64,000 nt of DNA from an uncultured Methanobrevibacter sp. GTDB taxonomy: Archaea; Methanobacteriota; Methanobacteria; Methanobacteriales; Methanobacteriaceae. The notes beneath the pieces were generated by a model, which was not told the origin of the DNA, did not search any database, and worked only from the letters and a program-made list of their open reading frames with translations. The translations under genes and the position numbers were made by a program. Positions 1-9,933 of the stretch are shown here, one piece after another. The stretch lies in contig NZ_CAMHFP010000003.1 in assembly GCF_946184425.1 (NCBI RefSeq), forward strand, positions 24,406-88,405, given 5' to 3'. Position 1 is the first letter of the stretch. Each line of letters begins with the position of its first letter.

Positions 1-909
1 AGAAATACTAAATTTATATTGCCTAATCATTTTTATCAAATGATTTATGTATTGCAAAAATATAATTTAGAATTATTTGAAAAGTTATTAACTTCAGATA
101 ATGTATTTTCTTTGGTTCTAATTATCAAATGCTTGTCCTTTAATCAAATAAATTCATTTTTCATAAATCATGAAATTAAGGAAAAAACATTACTTTGTTT
201 TTTAATGAAGTTTTTAAGAGCATCTTCGGATGATATTGAGAATTATCGTGACATGGTTGTAGAAATGTGTATTTGCTTATATAAATTGAATAAAACTCTC
301 TTCAATGGATTAATGGATATTTTTATGTATAATGAATTTTTCAATGAAGTAATTGGAGTGATGTTTTGCAAACTATCTAAAGATAATCTTAACATTTTAA
401 TTGAATCAATTCCATTGAATGATAATGTTGAATGGATTAATGTTAGGACAAAAATGTTAAATGAATGCAGTGAATGTGAGAATTCTGAATATATTAATGA
501 ATTAATTTATACTAAATGGAATAATCACCTTTCGAATTCGTTTAATGAGAAAAATAAGGGTTTGAATATTCTTTGCACTGATTTTTGTAATTTTATCATT
601 GCTTATTATTTCCATAACTATGATAATGATAAGTTATTGGATTCCATGAAAGAGTTATTTGTTAAGCTTAAAAACTTGGATAGTGAATGGTCATATAATA
701 TTTTACATCATAGAAATAAATTTTTCGTATATTACTCTAAATTATTTATTTTCAGTGTCATTTATGAATTTAATAAGTTGAATGATGATGAAATTAAAGC
801 GTATTATAATGAATTTTATGATGAGTATGTTTTGTTTAAAAAATTTTTAGATAATAAAAAAGAAGACTTTTTAGATAGGTTTGAAGAGAATTTATTGGGT
901 AAATTATAG
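1..909 (+). CDS. hypothetical helical protein, 5'-truncated by window edge
   Basis: Frame is open to base 1; the listed TTG start at 19 is probably not the true start. Leu/Asn-rich, apparently all-alpha; same strand and directly upstream of an ApeA-like gene. Confidence 0.6.
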   Translation, partial: RNTKFILPNHFYQMIYVLQKYNLELFEKLLTSDNVFSLVLIIKCLSFNQINSFFINHEIKEKTLLCFLMKFLRASSDDIENYRDMVVEMCICLYKLNKTLFNGLMDIFMYNEFFNEVIGVMFCKLSKDNLNILIESIPLNDNVEWINVRTKMLNECSECENSEYINELIYTKWNNHLSNSFNEKNKGLNILCTDFCNFIIAYYFHNYDNDKLLDSMKELFVKLKNLDSEWSYNILHHRNKFFVYYSKLFIFSVIYEFNKLNDDEIKAYYNEFYDEYVLFKKFLDNKKEDFLDRFEENLLGKL

Positions 910-951
910 TTTTACAAATATATTTAATAATTTAATTGATTTAAATCATTT

Positions 952-2433
952 ATGGGGATATTTATTATGAATACAAATTTTATTGGATGGGAACTGTTGG
1001 AAAAACCTATTAACATATGTTTATTAGGAGGAGAGTATCTTTTAGAAAATAACATTAATTTATTCAATATAATATTTAAGAGAAATGAAAATTATGAGTT
1101 AACCGCTATCCTAAATGGTTTTATTGATGAAAATATTGGGCGTAAAGTCAATATTTTTTTTAAATCTATTGAGAATAATAAAATTGTCATCAAATCATTA
1201 AATGGGCATGATATTACATTCCAATATAATGTTAGAGATTATAGTTATCATCAGGTTCATTATGCTGTGAAATTAGATATTCTGTATTTGAGAATTGGTG
1301 AAATTGATGAAGAAAAAGTCGAATGGAAATCTAGATGGTATATTAATGGATCCGATTTAATTTTACTAAGGAATCCAATATATACTATAGAAAAGGGTTC
1401 TAATTTTAAAAGGTTAAATGATGTTGGAGAGTTAATTATTAATACAGATTCGGAATTTAATCATTTTGTTTCCAGTTATTTTGTTGTTAAACCAGACACT
1501 CTAAATCAGTTCATTGTATCAAAAATTTCAAATAAATTCAATCCTCAATGGTCTAAAAAGATGAGTATTGATTTTTTTAGAGAATTCGGATTTCACAGTA
1601 AAGAACAAATTAATTTAATTGAAAATGTTTTATCTTTTGCTTTTGGAAGGTCATTAATTGATATTGGGGAAAGTCATTTTGATAAAAATGGTAGTTTAAT
1701 TTATTATAAAGCATATTCTCCAAGAATTTCCCATACCATTAATTTAAAATATATCTGCGATATGGGACCTAATTGTCCATTATTTTATACTTTTTTTGAC
1801 ATGAGACATGAAAATGATTTAGCGTTTATAATTGACAAATGTGAAGAAAGCAATGTTAATTATTATAATGTATTTAATTACTTAAGGGAATCTTTTAATT
1901 TGCCTCCTTTGTCTGAAATTGTTTTAATTGCTGGAGCATTGGAATTTTTAGCAGAAAATTGGTTACAAAATAATTCTAGTGGTAAACATGAGCACATGCC
2001 TCAAGAAGATTTTGAAAATCTAATTTCTGATGAATTAAACAGTTGTCATGAGAAATTTGAAGAATATGGAGTTAAAAGAATTGATGATTTAATGGATAAT
2101 ATTAAAGGAGCATATAAAAAACAAGGTTCCAAAAAATTAGATTTATTTTTTGATGAGTTAGGTATTACTCTGGGGAAAATTGAAGAGCCTGCAATACAGT
2201 ATAGGCATACTCCGGCTCATGGTAGAATAATGAATTTAAAAATGGCTCGAAAATTTTCGTTAAGGACATTGTCCTACAGGTTGTTATTGAATAGATGTAT
2301 ATTGAAATCTTTAAATTTTGAAGGATACTATTGGGATTTTTTCTCTAAATCTTATAAGAATCTAAGTGAATCTATAGATAAAGAAGATTTTAATAAAGTT
2401 CGAGATTCTGTGAAATTTATAAAAGATAATTAG
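952..2433 (+). CDS. ApeA-like HEPN-domain protein (putative anti-phage RNase)
   Basis: 493 aa; C-terminal helical domain with an R-X4-H HEPN motif (RHTPAH, codons at 2203-2220); N-terminal beta-rich region resembling ApeA NTD. Likely true start at 967 (MNTNFIGWELL). Confidence 0.55.
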   Translation: MGIFIMNTNFIGWELLEKPINICLLGGEYLLENNINLFNIIFKRNENYELTAILNGFIDENIGRKVNIFFKSIENNKIVIKSLNGHDITFQYNVRDYSYHQVHYAVKLDILYLRIGEIDEEKVEWKSRWYINGSDLILLRNPIYTIEKGSNFKRLNDVGELIINTDSEFNHFVSSYFVVKPDTLNQFIVSKISNKFNPQWSKKMSIDFFREFGFHSKEQINLIENVLSFAFGRSLIDIGESHFDKNGSLIYYKAYSPRISHTINLKYICDMGPNCPLFYTFFDMRHENDLAFIIDKCEESNVNYYNVFNYLRESFNLPPLSEIVLIAGALEFLAENWLQNNSSGKHEHMPQEDFENLISDELNSCHEKFEEYGVKRIDDLMDNIKGAYKKQGSKKLDLFFDELGITLGKIEEPAIQYRHTPAHGRIMNLKMARKFSLRTLSYRLLLNRCILKSLNFEGYYWDFFSKSYKNLSESIDKEDFNKVRDSVKFIKDN

Positions 2434-2553
2434 TAATTATTCGTCACCTTTATAATCGGGATAATTTTCATTTTTAAATTGGTTGTTAAAATTACCAAAA
2501 TTCTTTTGAGGCATAATACTAATTGTGAATATATGTAAATATTATTAAGATTA

Positions 2554-3357
2554 TTATTCATACGGAATATAAGTCAAATTAAAACTTGAATTATCTTTAA
2601 TCATTCTATAGACTGGGATAGCTCTTATTTCGCAAAGTTTTTTGATATAATATGCATCTTTGTCATCAATTTTATATCCTAAATAAACGGATTTCGGTGT
2701 TAAAAATTTAATATGGGGTTTATTATCATACCATATAATCTTAAATAGTTGTTTTGGATTTTTAAGCATAATTATTCTCCATTCTTGTTCATATTCCCAT
2801 TCTAGAGATTTATTGGTAAATGTTTCGATAGATGATTTTCCAATATCTGCTTTAGCAATTATTTTAGGCAAAATTTCTTTATTTCTTTCTTCTGTGACAT
2901 AAGCTATTGGGAAAAAAATTTCTTTTAGTAAATCATCATCTTTAAAATCATACTCCACACAAATTCCTTTATGTTCGCCCCCATAATGGTGCCACATGGG
3001 TGTTATATCGTTTTTTTCACTGAAACAAGCAATATAAACTCGATTTTTCATATCTTGATTTGCTTCATAAAAAAGGCTTTTAATACCTTTTTTGTCCAAA
3101 TTAGGGTTTCTTATAGGGTTATTATAAAATTCATCTAAATCATATAACAAATCACCTTCGAAAGGGTCATTTAAATCTTTTATTTCTCGCAAATACATTA
3201 AATCATCTAAAATTAATGTTTTTGCATGTTTAACACGTGTATATTGAAAAATTTTTGTTAAGTGCTGATTTTTACAGTCAATCCATTCTTTTTCATTATC
3301 CGCTTCAATTTTAAAATAATTATCAAAAAATTCATTTCTCCATTTTTTTTCTTCCAT
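2554..3357 (-). CDS. DUF2971 family protein (abortive-infection associated)
   Basis: Motifs DPFEGDL, CFSEKND..PMWHHYG..HKGICVEYD and EWEYEQEWRI are characteristic of DUF2971. Confidence 0.8.
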   Translation of the reverse strand: MEEKKWRNEFFDNYFKIEADNEKEWIDCKNQHLTKIFQYTRVKHAKTLILDDLMYLREIKDLNDPFEGDLLYDLDEFYNNPIRNPNLDKKGIKSLFYEANQDMKNRVYIACFSEKNDITPMWHHYGGEHKGICVEYDFKDDDLLKEIFFPIAYVTEERNKEILPKIIAKADIGKSSIETFTNKSLEWEYEQEWRIIMLKNPKQLFKIIWYDNKPHIKFLTPKSVYLGYKIDDKDAYYIKKLCEIRAIPVYRMIKDNSSFNLTYIPYE

Positions 3358-3429
3358 AGTACTATATTTATTTCACTATTAATAAATAACATAATGTATT
3401 TATTATCTTGAGATAAAAAATTTTATCAT

Positions 3430-4524
3430 ATGTCTTATAATGAATTCATTAAGGAAATTGAAATTAATAATTATGATGATTTAGTTAAGAGTATCCAAGG
3501 AAAATCTAAGAAATGTGATGATCTTCGTGATAAATTTATATTTAGAGGTGTTGAAGATAGTGAGTTTCAGTTAATTCCTTCTGCTCTTCGTGGAGATAAT
3601 ATTAATGATTTTGTTGATGAATCATTTGATATTACCTTATGGATTAATTCAGAAAATGTGGATGAATTTAATTGTATCACTGGAATTAATTTAGAGTATA
3701 GTGAAGGATTATTATATCCTGTTAGATTTAATAAATATCTTGAAGCATTAGATCATGATATTGTCAGTCAAGTTCATTCTTTTGGAGAAATACAGTTTAG
3801 AAAAGAACTCAATGCATTAATGAATTTTTTAAATTATACAGATAAGTCAGGATTAAAAATTCCAATCAAGCAGGAAACACGTGAATTAATCGAACATGAT
3901 ATTCGAAAAAAATTTGATGGAAATTCTCATTGGCCAGATTCTGATTTTTATGAGGTAATATCATTAGCTCAACATTATGGCATACCAACAAGAGCTCTAG
4001 ATTGGTCTTATGATTATAGGGTAGCATTATATTTCGCCGTTAAAAATATATTGGCTGATGATTATTCAATTAATAATACTCCAGATAATGCAGTATTATG
4101 GGCATTTAATTATAAGTATTTTGAAGTTAATCCTATGTATGATACTGCAACACCATTTCCAGTTCAATATTATCGGCCCGAATATAATTCAAATCCAAAT
4201 TTAAATGCTCAAAAAGGTTTGTTTACATTCATTGTTGATGATTTAGATAATATTTCAAAACAGCCATTTGATGAATTTGTTGTAGATAATTTATCTGGAA
4301 AATTGAATGATTTTATTGGATTTAATGGATCAAGCAGAGTTCATTTGCCAGAAGGTGAAAAAGCATTTTATAAATTCATAATTCCTGAAGATATAAAACC
4401 TGAGATTCTTGATGAATTGTATCATGAGGGTTATTCTGAAGAATATTTGTTTCCGGGTTATGGTGGTGTTAAACAATTTGTTGAAAATAGGATTAAATTG
4501 GATAAATTACTTAATAATCTATGA
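3430..4524 (+). CDS. FRG domain-containing protein
   Basis: FRGVEDSEFQLIPSALR and LAQHYGIPTRALDWSYDYRVALYFAV match the FRG domain signature. Confidence 0.85.
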   Translation: MSYNEFIKEIEINNYDDLVKSIQGKSKKCDDLRDKFIFRGVEDSEFQLIPSALRGDNINDFVDESFDITLWINSENVDEFNCITGINLEYSEGLLYPVRFNKYLEALDHDIVSQVHSFGEIQFRKELNALMNFLNYTDKSGLKIPIKQETRELIEHDIRKKFDGNSHWPDSDFYEVISLAQHYGIPTRALDWSYDYRVALYFAVKNILADDYSINNTPDNAVLWAFNYKYFEVNPMYDTATPFPVQYYRPEYNSNPNLNAQKGLFTFIVDDLDNISKQPFDEFVVDNLSGKLNDFIGFNGSSRVHLPEGEKAFYKFIIPEDIKPEILDELYHEGYSEEYLFPGYGGVKQFVENRIKLDKLLNNL

Positions 4525-4689
4525 TGTTGCAATAGGGTAACTGAAATTTAATGCACTCATGTACGGAGGTATTTTTGACTACAAACTGCTATAATAAGTT
4601 AACCATCCTTATATTTAGTATTTCCACTAAAACCTAATCCCTTAAGAATTTCAAAATCATCTGGGGATGAGTATTCTCCAGATATGTAT

Positions 4690-5721
4690 TTATTTTTTAC
4701 CTTCCAGCCGTTTTATGGATTTAATCAGGTTATCAAAATCAGATTCATAATTTCTATCCTGATCTATTCTGAATTCCTTATACTCATTAATCGCATGGGC
4801 TTTTGCTTCAACAGCTGAAACTTTACCCTTTCCTTCCAGTAGCGGCAGTTGGCTTAATTCAAGATATCCGTAAAGCAATGTTTTCCAGTCTTTCATGAAT
4901 GTTGGTTTTTGGGAATTTGCCCTTGTCTCGGCCAATGTTAAAAAACCGTCAACCAGTGTATTCAGTGAATCCAATTCCATTTCGTTTAAGTAGTTTTTTG
5001 AAATTACCACATCTGCCTGCAGGATTTTTCCATGAGGAGCATCTTCCCATGTTGTAAGTCCCATGTTAACTTTAGTTTTGTCGCTGCGGGATTTTATGAT
5101 TTCAGCGGCAGTCTGGCCGGTTATTGCAAAGAGTAGCATGTTCTGTACTGTGGCAAAGAAGTCTTTTGTTTCGTCGGCATCCAGATTGTAGTCGGCGCTT
5201 GTTGCATATAAATCAGTGATTTTCTGATTGAATCTTCTCTCTGATGCACGTATTTCACGGATTCTTGAAAGCAAATGGTCAAAGTAATCTTTCCCGAATC
5301 TTGAGCCTTTTTTTAATAATTCATCATCCAGTGCAAAACCTTTTACAATATACTCCTTAAGCACGCTTGTCGCCCATCTGCGAAAGTGTGTTGCCTGTTT
5401 GCTGTTTACACGATAGCCGACTGAGATTATGGCATCAAGGTTGTATAATATTGGCTGTGTTTTCGCATCGGGATTTATAATAACGATTCCACTATTAGTG
5501 GAATCGTTCGGATTGAAAGTGACTTCTGATTTTACCAACTCTCCGGACTCAAAAATATTAGTTAAATGTTTGCTTATGGTTTTAATATTTTTACCAAACA
5601 ATTCAGCCATTGTTTTTTGTGTAGTCCACATTGTGTCATTTTCAGAATCAATAATTACCTTTATGGCCACTGCTCCGTCTTCACTGGTGTATAATAATGT
5701 TTTTACAATTTCATTATTCAT
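4690..5721 (-). CDS. RhuM family protein
   Basis: MWTTQKTMAELFGKNIKTISKHLTNIFESGEL...ISVGYRVNSKQATHFRRWATSVLKEYIVKGFALDDELLK is the typical RhuM N-terminal region. Confidence 0.85.
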   Translation of the reverse strand: MNNEIVKTLLYTSEDGAVAIKVIIDSENDTMWTTQKTMAELFGKNIKTISKHLTNIFESGELVKSEVTFNPNDSTNSGIVIINPDAKTQPILYNLDAIISVGYRVNSKQATHFRRWATSVLKEYIVKGFALDDELLKKGSRFGKDYFDHLLSRIREIRASERRFNQKITDLYATSADYNLDADETKDFFATVQNMLLFAITGQTAAEIIKSRSDKTKVNMGLTTWEDAPHGKILQADVVISKNYLNEMELDSLNTLVDGFLTLAETRANSQKPTFMKDWKTLLYGYLELSQLPLLEGKGKVSAVEAKAHAINEYKEFRIDQDRNYESDFDNLIKSIKRLEGKK

Positions 5722-5843
5722 ATTATAAGCTCCTGCATCTAAAATTAATATAATAATAAGTAGGTTTATAATGTATATAAAGAATTAGAGAGACCATTTG
5801 GTAAGTAATATTTAGCATATCTTTTATTAAAAATCATGATGAT

Positions 5844-6080
5844 ATGATAGAGTTATTAGGTGCAGTTAAATCAATTTTAGAAAATTATTTTGAGGATTGT
5901 GAACCTCATATTCGAATTTCTCATAATCCTGAAACTGGTTCTGAAAAATTAATTATAGTGATTAAAATAACTAATGATGATTCAAATGATTTTATTAAGG
6001 ATTTAATGGCGATTAACTCAAAAATAAGGCCTTTAAAAAAGAAATTTAATTTAATTGGTAGTTTTTTAATTAATGTGTAA
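5844..6080 (+). CDS. small protein upstream of a HEPN pseudogene
   Basis: 78 aa; followed within 6 nt by a decayed HEPN reading frame; resembles the C-terminal half of the 135-aa protein at 40448-40855. Confidence 0.55.
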   Translation: MIELLGAVKSILENYFEDCEPHIRISHNPETGSEKLIIVIKITNDDSNDFIKDLMAINSKIRPLKKKFNLIGSFLINV

Positions 6081-6085
6081 TCATT

Positions 6086-6497
6086 ATGACTCATTTTGAT
6101 TGGAAAGGTTAGTATAATTTGGCTAAAAAATTATCTAAAAATATTGATGACGAAGCTTCAATTCGTTCAGCTATTAGTAGATGCTATTATTCTGCTTTTG
6201 TTCAGCTAGATATTATTTGGTTGAAGTAAAACATGAATAACATTTATTGGACACTGTAGGGGCGCACACGAATGTATATTCTTTCTTACAAAAATCAGAT
6301 AATTTTAATGAAATGAATTGGGGGAAGTATTAGAAACTTTGTTTGAAAAGAGGTATTGTGCAGATTATGATTGGCGAAAACACTGATTTAGAATTTTTTT
6401 TATCAATGATTTATCTATTGTTGAAACATTAGTTGAAAAAGCATTTTTGAATATGAATGTATTAAACAACAATCCTTCTGATTTTAGAATTCCATAA
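6086..6497 (+). pseudogene. decayed HEPN-domain protein
   Basis: Reads MTHFDWKG*YNLAKKLSKNIDDEASIRSAISRCYYSAFVQLDIIWLK* then frameshifted GAHTNVYSFLQKSDNFNEMNWG.EVLETLFEKRYCADYDW; stops and frameshifts interrupt a HEPN (PF05168-like) pattern. Confidence 0.7.
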
Positions 6498-6573
6498 ATA
6501 TTTTAATTATTTGTTTGTATTTAATAAATGCAAATTTTATCTATGTTTTATAGTATATAATTTCTTAAATTAA

Positions 6574-7230
6574 TTATATTCTAATAAACAATCTCCAAAA
6601 ATCTTCAATCTCTTCCTCATCAAAAACAATAGGATTATTCTCCATACTTTCACCGATTGTAGCTAGTTTAACAATTTCTGCAATATCTTCCCTTTTAACT
6701 CCAAAATTTCTTAAGTTAATCTTACTTTCTGAAATACTACCCAACCAATTCATGATATCATCTATATTATTTCCATCTCATGCATCCAAAAACAGTTCCT
6801 TTTCACTCACATATTTTCAGTTTCTTTTTATCACTTCAAATAATGTTATTGCTACTGCGAAACAATGGTTTATCCCATACATCATTGTCAGGGGTTATGA
6901 TATTGAGTGTGATGCGCTTGCACGTGGTTTGAAAATGCAAGTCCTGCAAAAAATAATCCATAATCACCTGCTTCTATACTCCAGATTATCCAAATCACTT
7001 AAGCCAATGGAGGATACTTTATGATACTTCTCATTGAATTTCTGACCAGTGTTCGAATGTATCTATCTGATGGTTTTGACCAGGTAAGATTCCATTGCAG
7101 GGGATAAAGCGTCAAGATTTGTTGATAATATCATATTCTTATCCATTGTGCTGGTCAGTTCAGCTACTAACCATGATTCCTTTGGATATATGTATTCTGA
7201 ACCTAAATTTAAATTCCATTCATTTATAAT
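6574..7230 (-). pseudogene. decayed iron-containing alcohol dehydrogenase
   Basis: Minus-strand fragments ...TNLDALSPAMES..., KPRASASHSIS*PLTMMYGINHCFAVAITLFEVIK and LRNFGVKREDIAEIVKLATIGESMENNPIVFDEEEIEDFWR follow Fe-ADH order but with stops and frameshifts. Confidence 0.7.
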
Positions 7231-7231
7231 T

Positions 7232-8215
7232 CTATTCATAGATTATATTTTTAAAACTTTCAATTAATTCCTCTGAAATATTATTTTTATGAATTTCATA
7301 AAATCTTCTTAAAATTACTTCTCCATCATTTCCATGTAATTGATTATTTCGTATTACACTATCAACTAATAAATCTATTTGATTTTCATCAAAATCTTCA
7401 AAATAAGGTTCAATATATCTTAATAACTTGTTACATTTATCATAATTCCAATTTAATCGGGGATTGTTTAATTTAGACAAAATGATATTTGTCATTGCAT
7501 AATGGTAATAATTAACAATTTCTTCTTGCATTTGGTTAATATTGCGAATATGCTTAGATTGAATTTTATTTAAAAATCCATAAGATTCTGTTCCATCAAT
7601 AGATAATGGAATTATCATACAACCTCTTTGCAAAGCCATTCCAACTTCCTGACTACAATAATCAGATTTTTTAAAATCATCACTTAATAATGCTATAAAT
7701 ATATCTACTTGTTTTAATTGATTAAATATTTCCTCAGCCCATTCACGAGAAATATTAATGTCTTCATGGGCTAGAAAACCATCAAGTCCAATTTCTTGCA
7801 ATGCATCTTTAATTTGTGCACAATATTCTTTATTTTGGTTTGAATAACTTATAAATGCAATTTTGTTTATTTCTTTTTTGTTATTTGTTGAAAAATCATA
7901 TTGGGCATATAAATCATCGATTTTCCTTGAACTTATGCCATATTTTCTAAATAAATATCGAATCATTTGTATTGCTTCTTCTTCATTATCGTGTAATGCT
8001 TCGGATATTACTCCAATAACATTGTATTCATAATCATCATCACCGAAATATTGACTTCTTGTTAATCTATCATATTCATTAAGTAAATAATCAAATTCAA
8101 AACTTTCTAAAATTGAATACCAATTAATTTGGTTTTCAACAGTTTCATTTTTAAGTAATAATTCACTTATTTCCATTGCTAGTATTTTTAATTCATCAGG
8201 CATTGTCTTCACCAT
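7232..8215 (-). CDS. TIR-domain protein, third gene of a Gabija-like operon
   Basis: IAFISYSNQNKEYCAQIKDALQEIGLDGFLAHEDI...SDDFKKSDYCSQEVGMALQRG..IIPLSID: TIR with candidate catalytic Glu; ATG immediately abuts the TAA of the GajB-like gene (TAAATG). Confidence 0.85.
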   Translation of the reverse strand: MVKTMPDELKILAMEISELLLKNETVENQINWYSILESFEFDYLLNEYDRLTRSQYFGDDDYEYNVIGVISEALHDNEEEAIQMIRYLFRKYGISSRKIDDLYAQYDFSTNNKKEINKIAFISYSNQNKEYCAQIKDALQEIGLDGFLAHEDINISREWAEEIFNQLKQVDIFIALLSDDFKKSDYCSQEVGMALQRGCMIIPLSIDGTESYGFLNKIQSKHIRNINQMQEEIVNYYHYAMTNIILSKLNNPRLNWNYDKCNKLLRYIEPYFEDFDENQIDLLVDSVIRNNQLHGNDGEVILRRFYEIHKNNISEELIESFKNIIYE

Positions 8216-9925
8216 TTATTTGTCATAAAATATAGATTTCCACATTCCATAATCTTTTTTCGGAACCACTAAATATAAAAGCTTTTTAGCTCTTGATAAT
8301 GCTACATAAATCACTCTTAATTCTTGGTTTTTATCTAAATTAAGATTATTTGGAATTATTTCACTATATTTCTCATTGTGCTCGGTTTCTTCTTTTAAAA
8401 GCAATAGTGTAGCATCAAAAGAACCCCCTTTTACACTATGCACAGTACCAATATTGTAATTTAAATTATTTTTTGAATCTTCATTAAATAACAAGTCAAA
8501 AGTAACTTCTTTTGTATAATAATCTGTTTTGTACATTTTACCATGTTTTACTTCACTTAATCTAAAATAATCTTTAAATCTATAATTCACTTCATTAATC
8601 CAAGAATTAATGGTCTGATTATTTTCAATTGGTGGAAAAACATTTATGAAATTATAAACATTTAAGCGATGATTTTGAAAACCTTGAATTTTAATTTCTT
8701 CAAATATGTCTAGGTTAGTAATCTTGTTATTATTATATTTAAGTTTAAGGTATTCTTTTTCCATTATCTGAAAACCTTCTAAATGATTTTTATTATTCCA
8801 GTGATACAAACCTTCGAGAATATTCACAGTCCGGCTTTTACTATCTGAATAAAATTCAAAAAGATATTGAACATCTTTGATTTTCAAGGACTTTTTATAT
8901 TTATTCACTTCTTTATTTCCCCTAAATAGTATTGAAACATTTTTTTCATCAAGTCTGATTCCATTTTTAATACATTCTTCTTCAAATTCATCTATTACAT
9001 GTTTATAATTATTTTTGTAAGGTATAATTTTTGGGGGTATATCTGTATCATGAGGACATTTTGAATAAATGCTTTCTATACTCGATAGTCTCGAGAAAAA
9101 GTCACAGATTTTTTGAGAGCTTCTAAAATTATAATCAAATATTATTGAATTATCTTTCCATTTTTCATATTTTTCATTGAATAATTCAGGTTTTCCTCCT
9201 TTCCATTCATATATTGACTGTTCTGGATCACCCACTAAAATAAGATTATTCAAACCATTCTCAACTAATAAATCAATTATCCTCATCTGAATATCTGAAG
9301 TATCTTGTGCTTCATCAATAATCATGTGAGGAAATCTAATGGACAATGCTTTTGCAATATGAGGATATTGTTCTAATACCCTCATTGCATGATAATTTGC
9401 ATCATTTTGAGTTGCAAATCCTTCTCTAGTTAACCTATATTTCATTTGTTTAACTGTATCATAATTTAAGTCTTTCTTTTTATAGTTTACTTCACCATCA
9501 ATTAAAAACTCCACCCTATCAAAATAATTTTCAATATAATCTCCGGAAGACCAATGACTAATGGGGTCTCCAACTAATATTGGTCTTTTTTCACAATTCA
9601 TTACTAAATGTCCATAAGGTAAAAATAGGTATTTGTTAAAAAAACTATCAAGTGTTCCAATAAAATGTGTATAATTGATTTCTAAATTTCTGTCTTTTTT
9701 CTCAAGATTTTCTTTTATTTCGTCAGCTGCAATGTTAGTGAATGAAAGAACAGCTATTCCAGATTTTTTATTATTCCAATTTTTAATAAATCTATAAACT
9801 CTTTCTGTAACTGCAGCAGTTTTTCCACTTCCAGGACATGCTTTTACAACAAATTTTCCAGTTTTATTTAAATCTAAAAATTTTTCTTGCATATCTGTCC
9901 ATGAATGTTTAGTTGTTTTAGTCAT
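8216..9925 (-). CDS. gajB: UvrD/Rep-type helicase, GajB-like
   Basis: Walker A ACPGSGKTAAV, IDEAQDTSDIQ, VGDPEQSIYEWKGG, IYVALSRAKK; directly downstream of an OLD-family nuclease gene. Confidence 0.85.
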   Translation of the reverse strand: MTKTTKHSWTDMQEKFLDLNKTGKFVVKACPGSGKTAAVTERVYRFIKNWNNKKSGIAVLSFTNIAADEIKENLEKKDRNLEINYTHFIGTLDSFFNKYLFLPYGHLVMNCEKRPILVGDPISHWSSGDYIENYFDRVEFLIDGEVNYKKKDLNYDTVKQMKYRLTREGFATQNDANYHAMRVLEQYPHIAKALSIRFPHMIIDEAQDTSDIQMRIIDLLVENGLNNLILVGDPEQSIYEWKGGKPELFNEKYEKWKDNSIIFDYNFRSSQKICDFFSRLSSIESIYSKCPHDTDIPPKIIPYKNNYKHVIDEFEEECIKNGIRLDEKNVSILFRGNKEVNKYKKSLKIKDVQYLFEFYSDSKSRTVNILEGLYHWNNKNHLEGFQIMEKEYLKLKYNNNKITNLDIFEEIKIQGFQNHRLNVYNFINVFPPIENNQTINSWINEVNYRFKDYFRLSEVKHGKMYKTDYYTKEVTFDLLFNEDSKNNLNYNIGTVHSVKGGSFDATLLLLKEETEHNEKYSEIIPNNLNLDKNQELRVIYVALSRAKKLLYLVVPKKDYGMWKSIFYDK

Positions 9926-9933
9926 AAAAACAC

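Noticed and set aside
6752-7024. 90-aa + strand ORF
   Set aside because: Antisense to the Fe-ADH pseudogene, which explains the sequence better.
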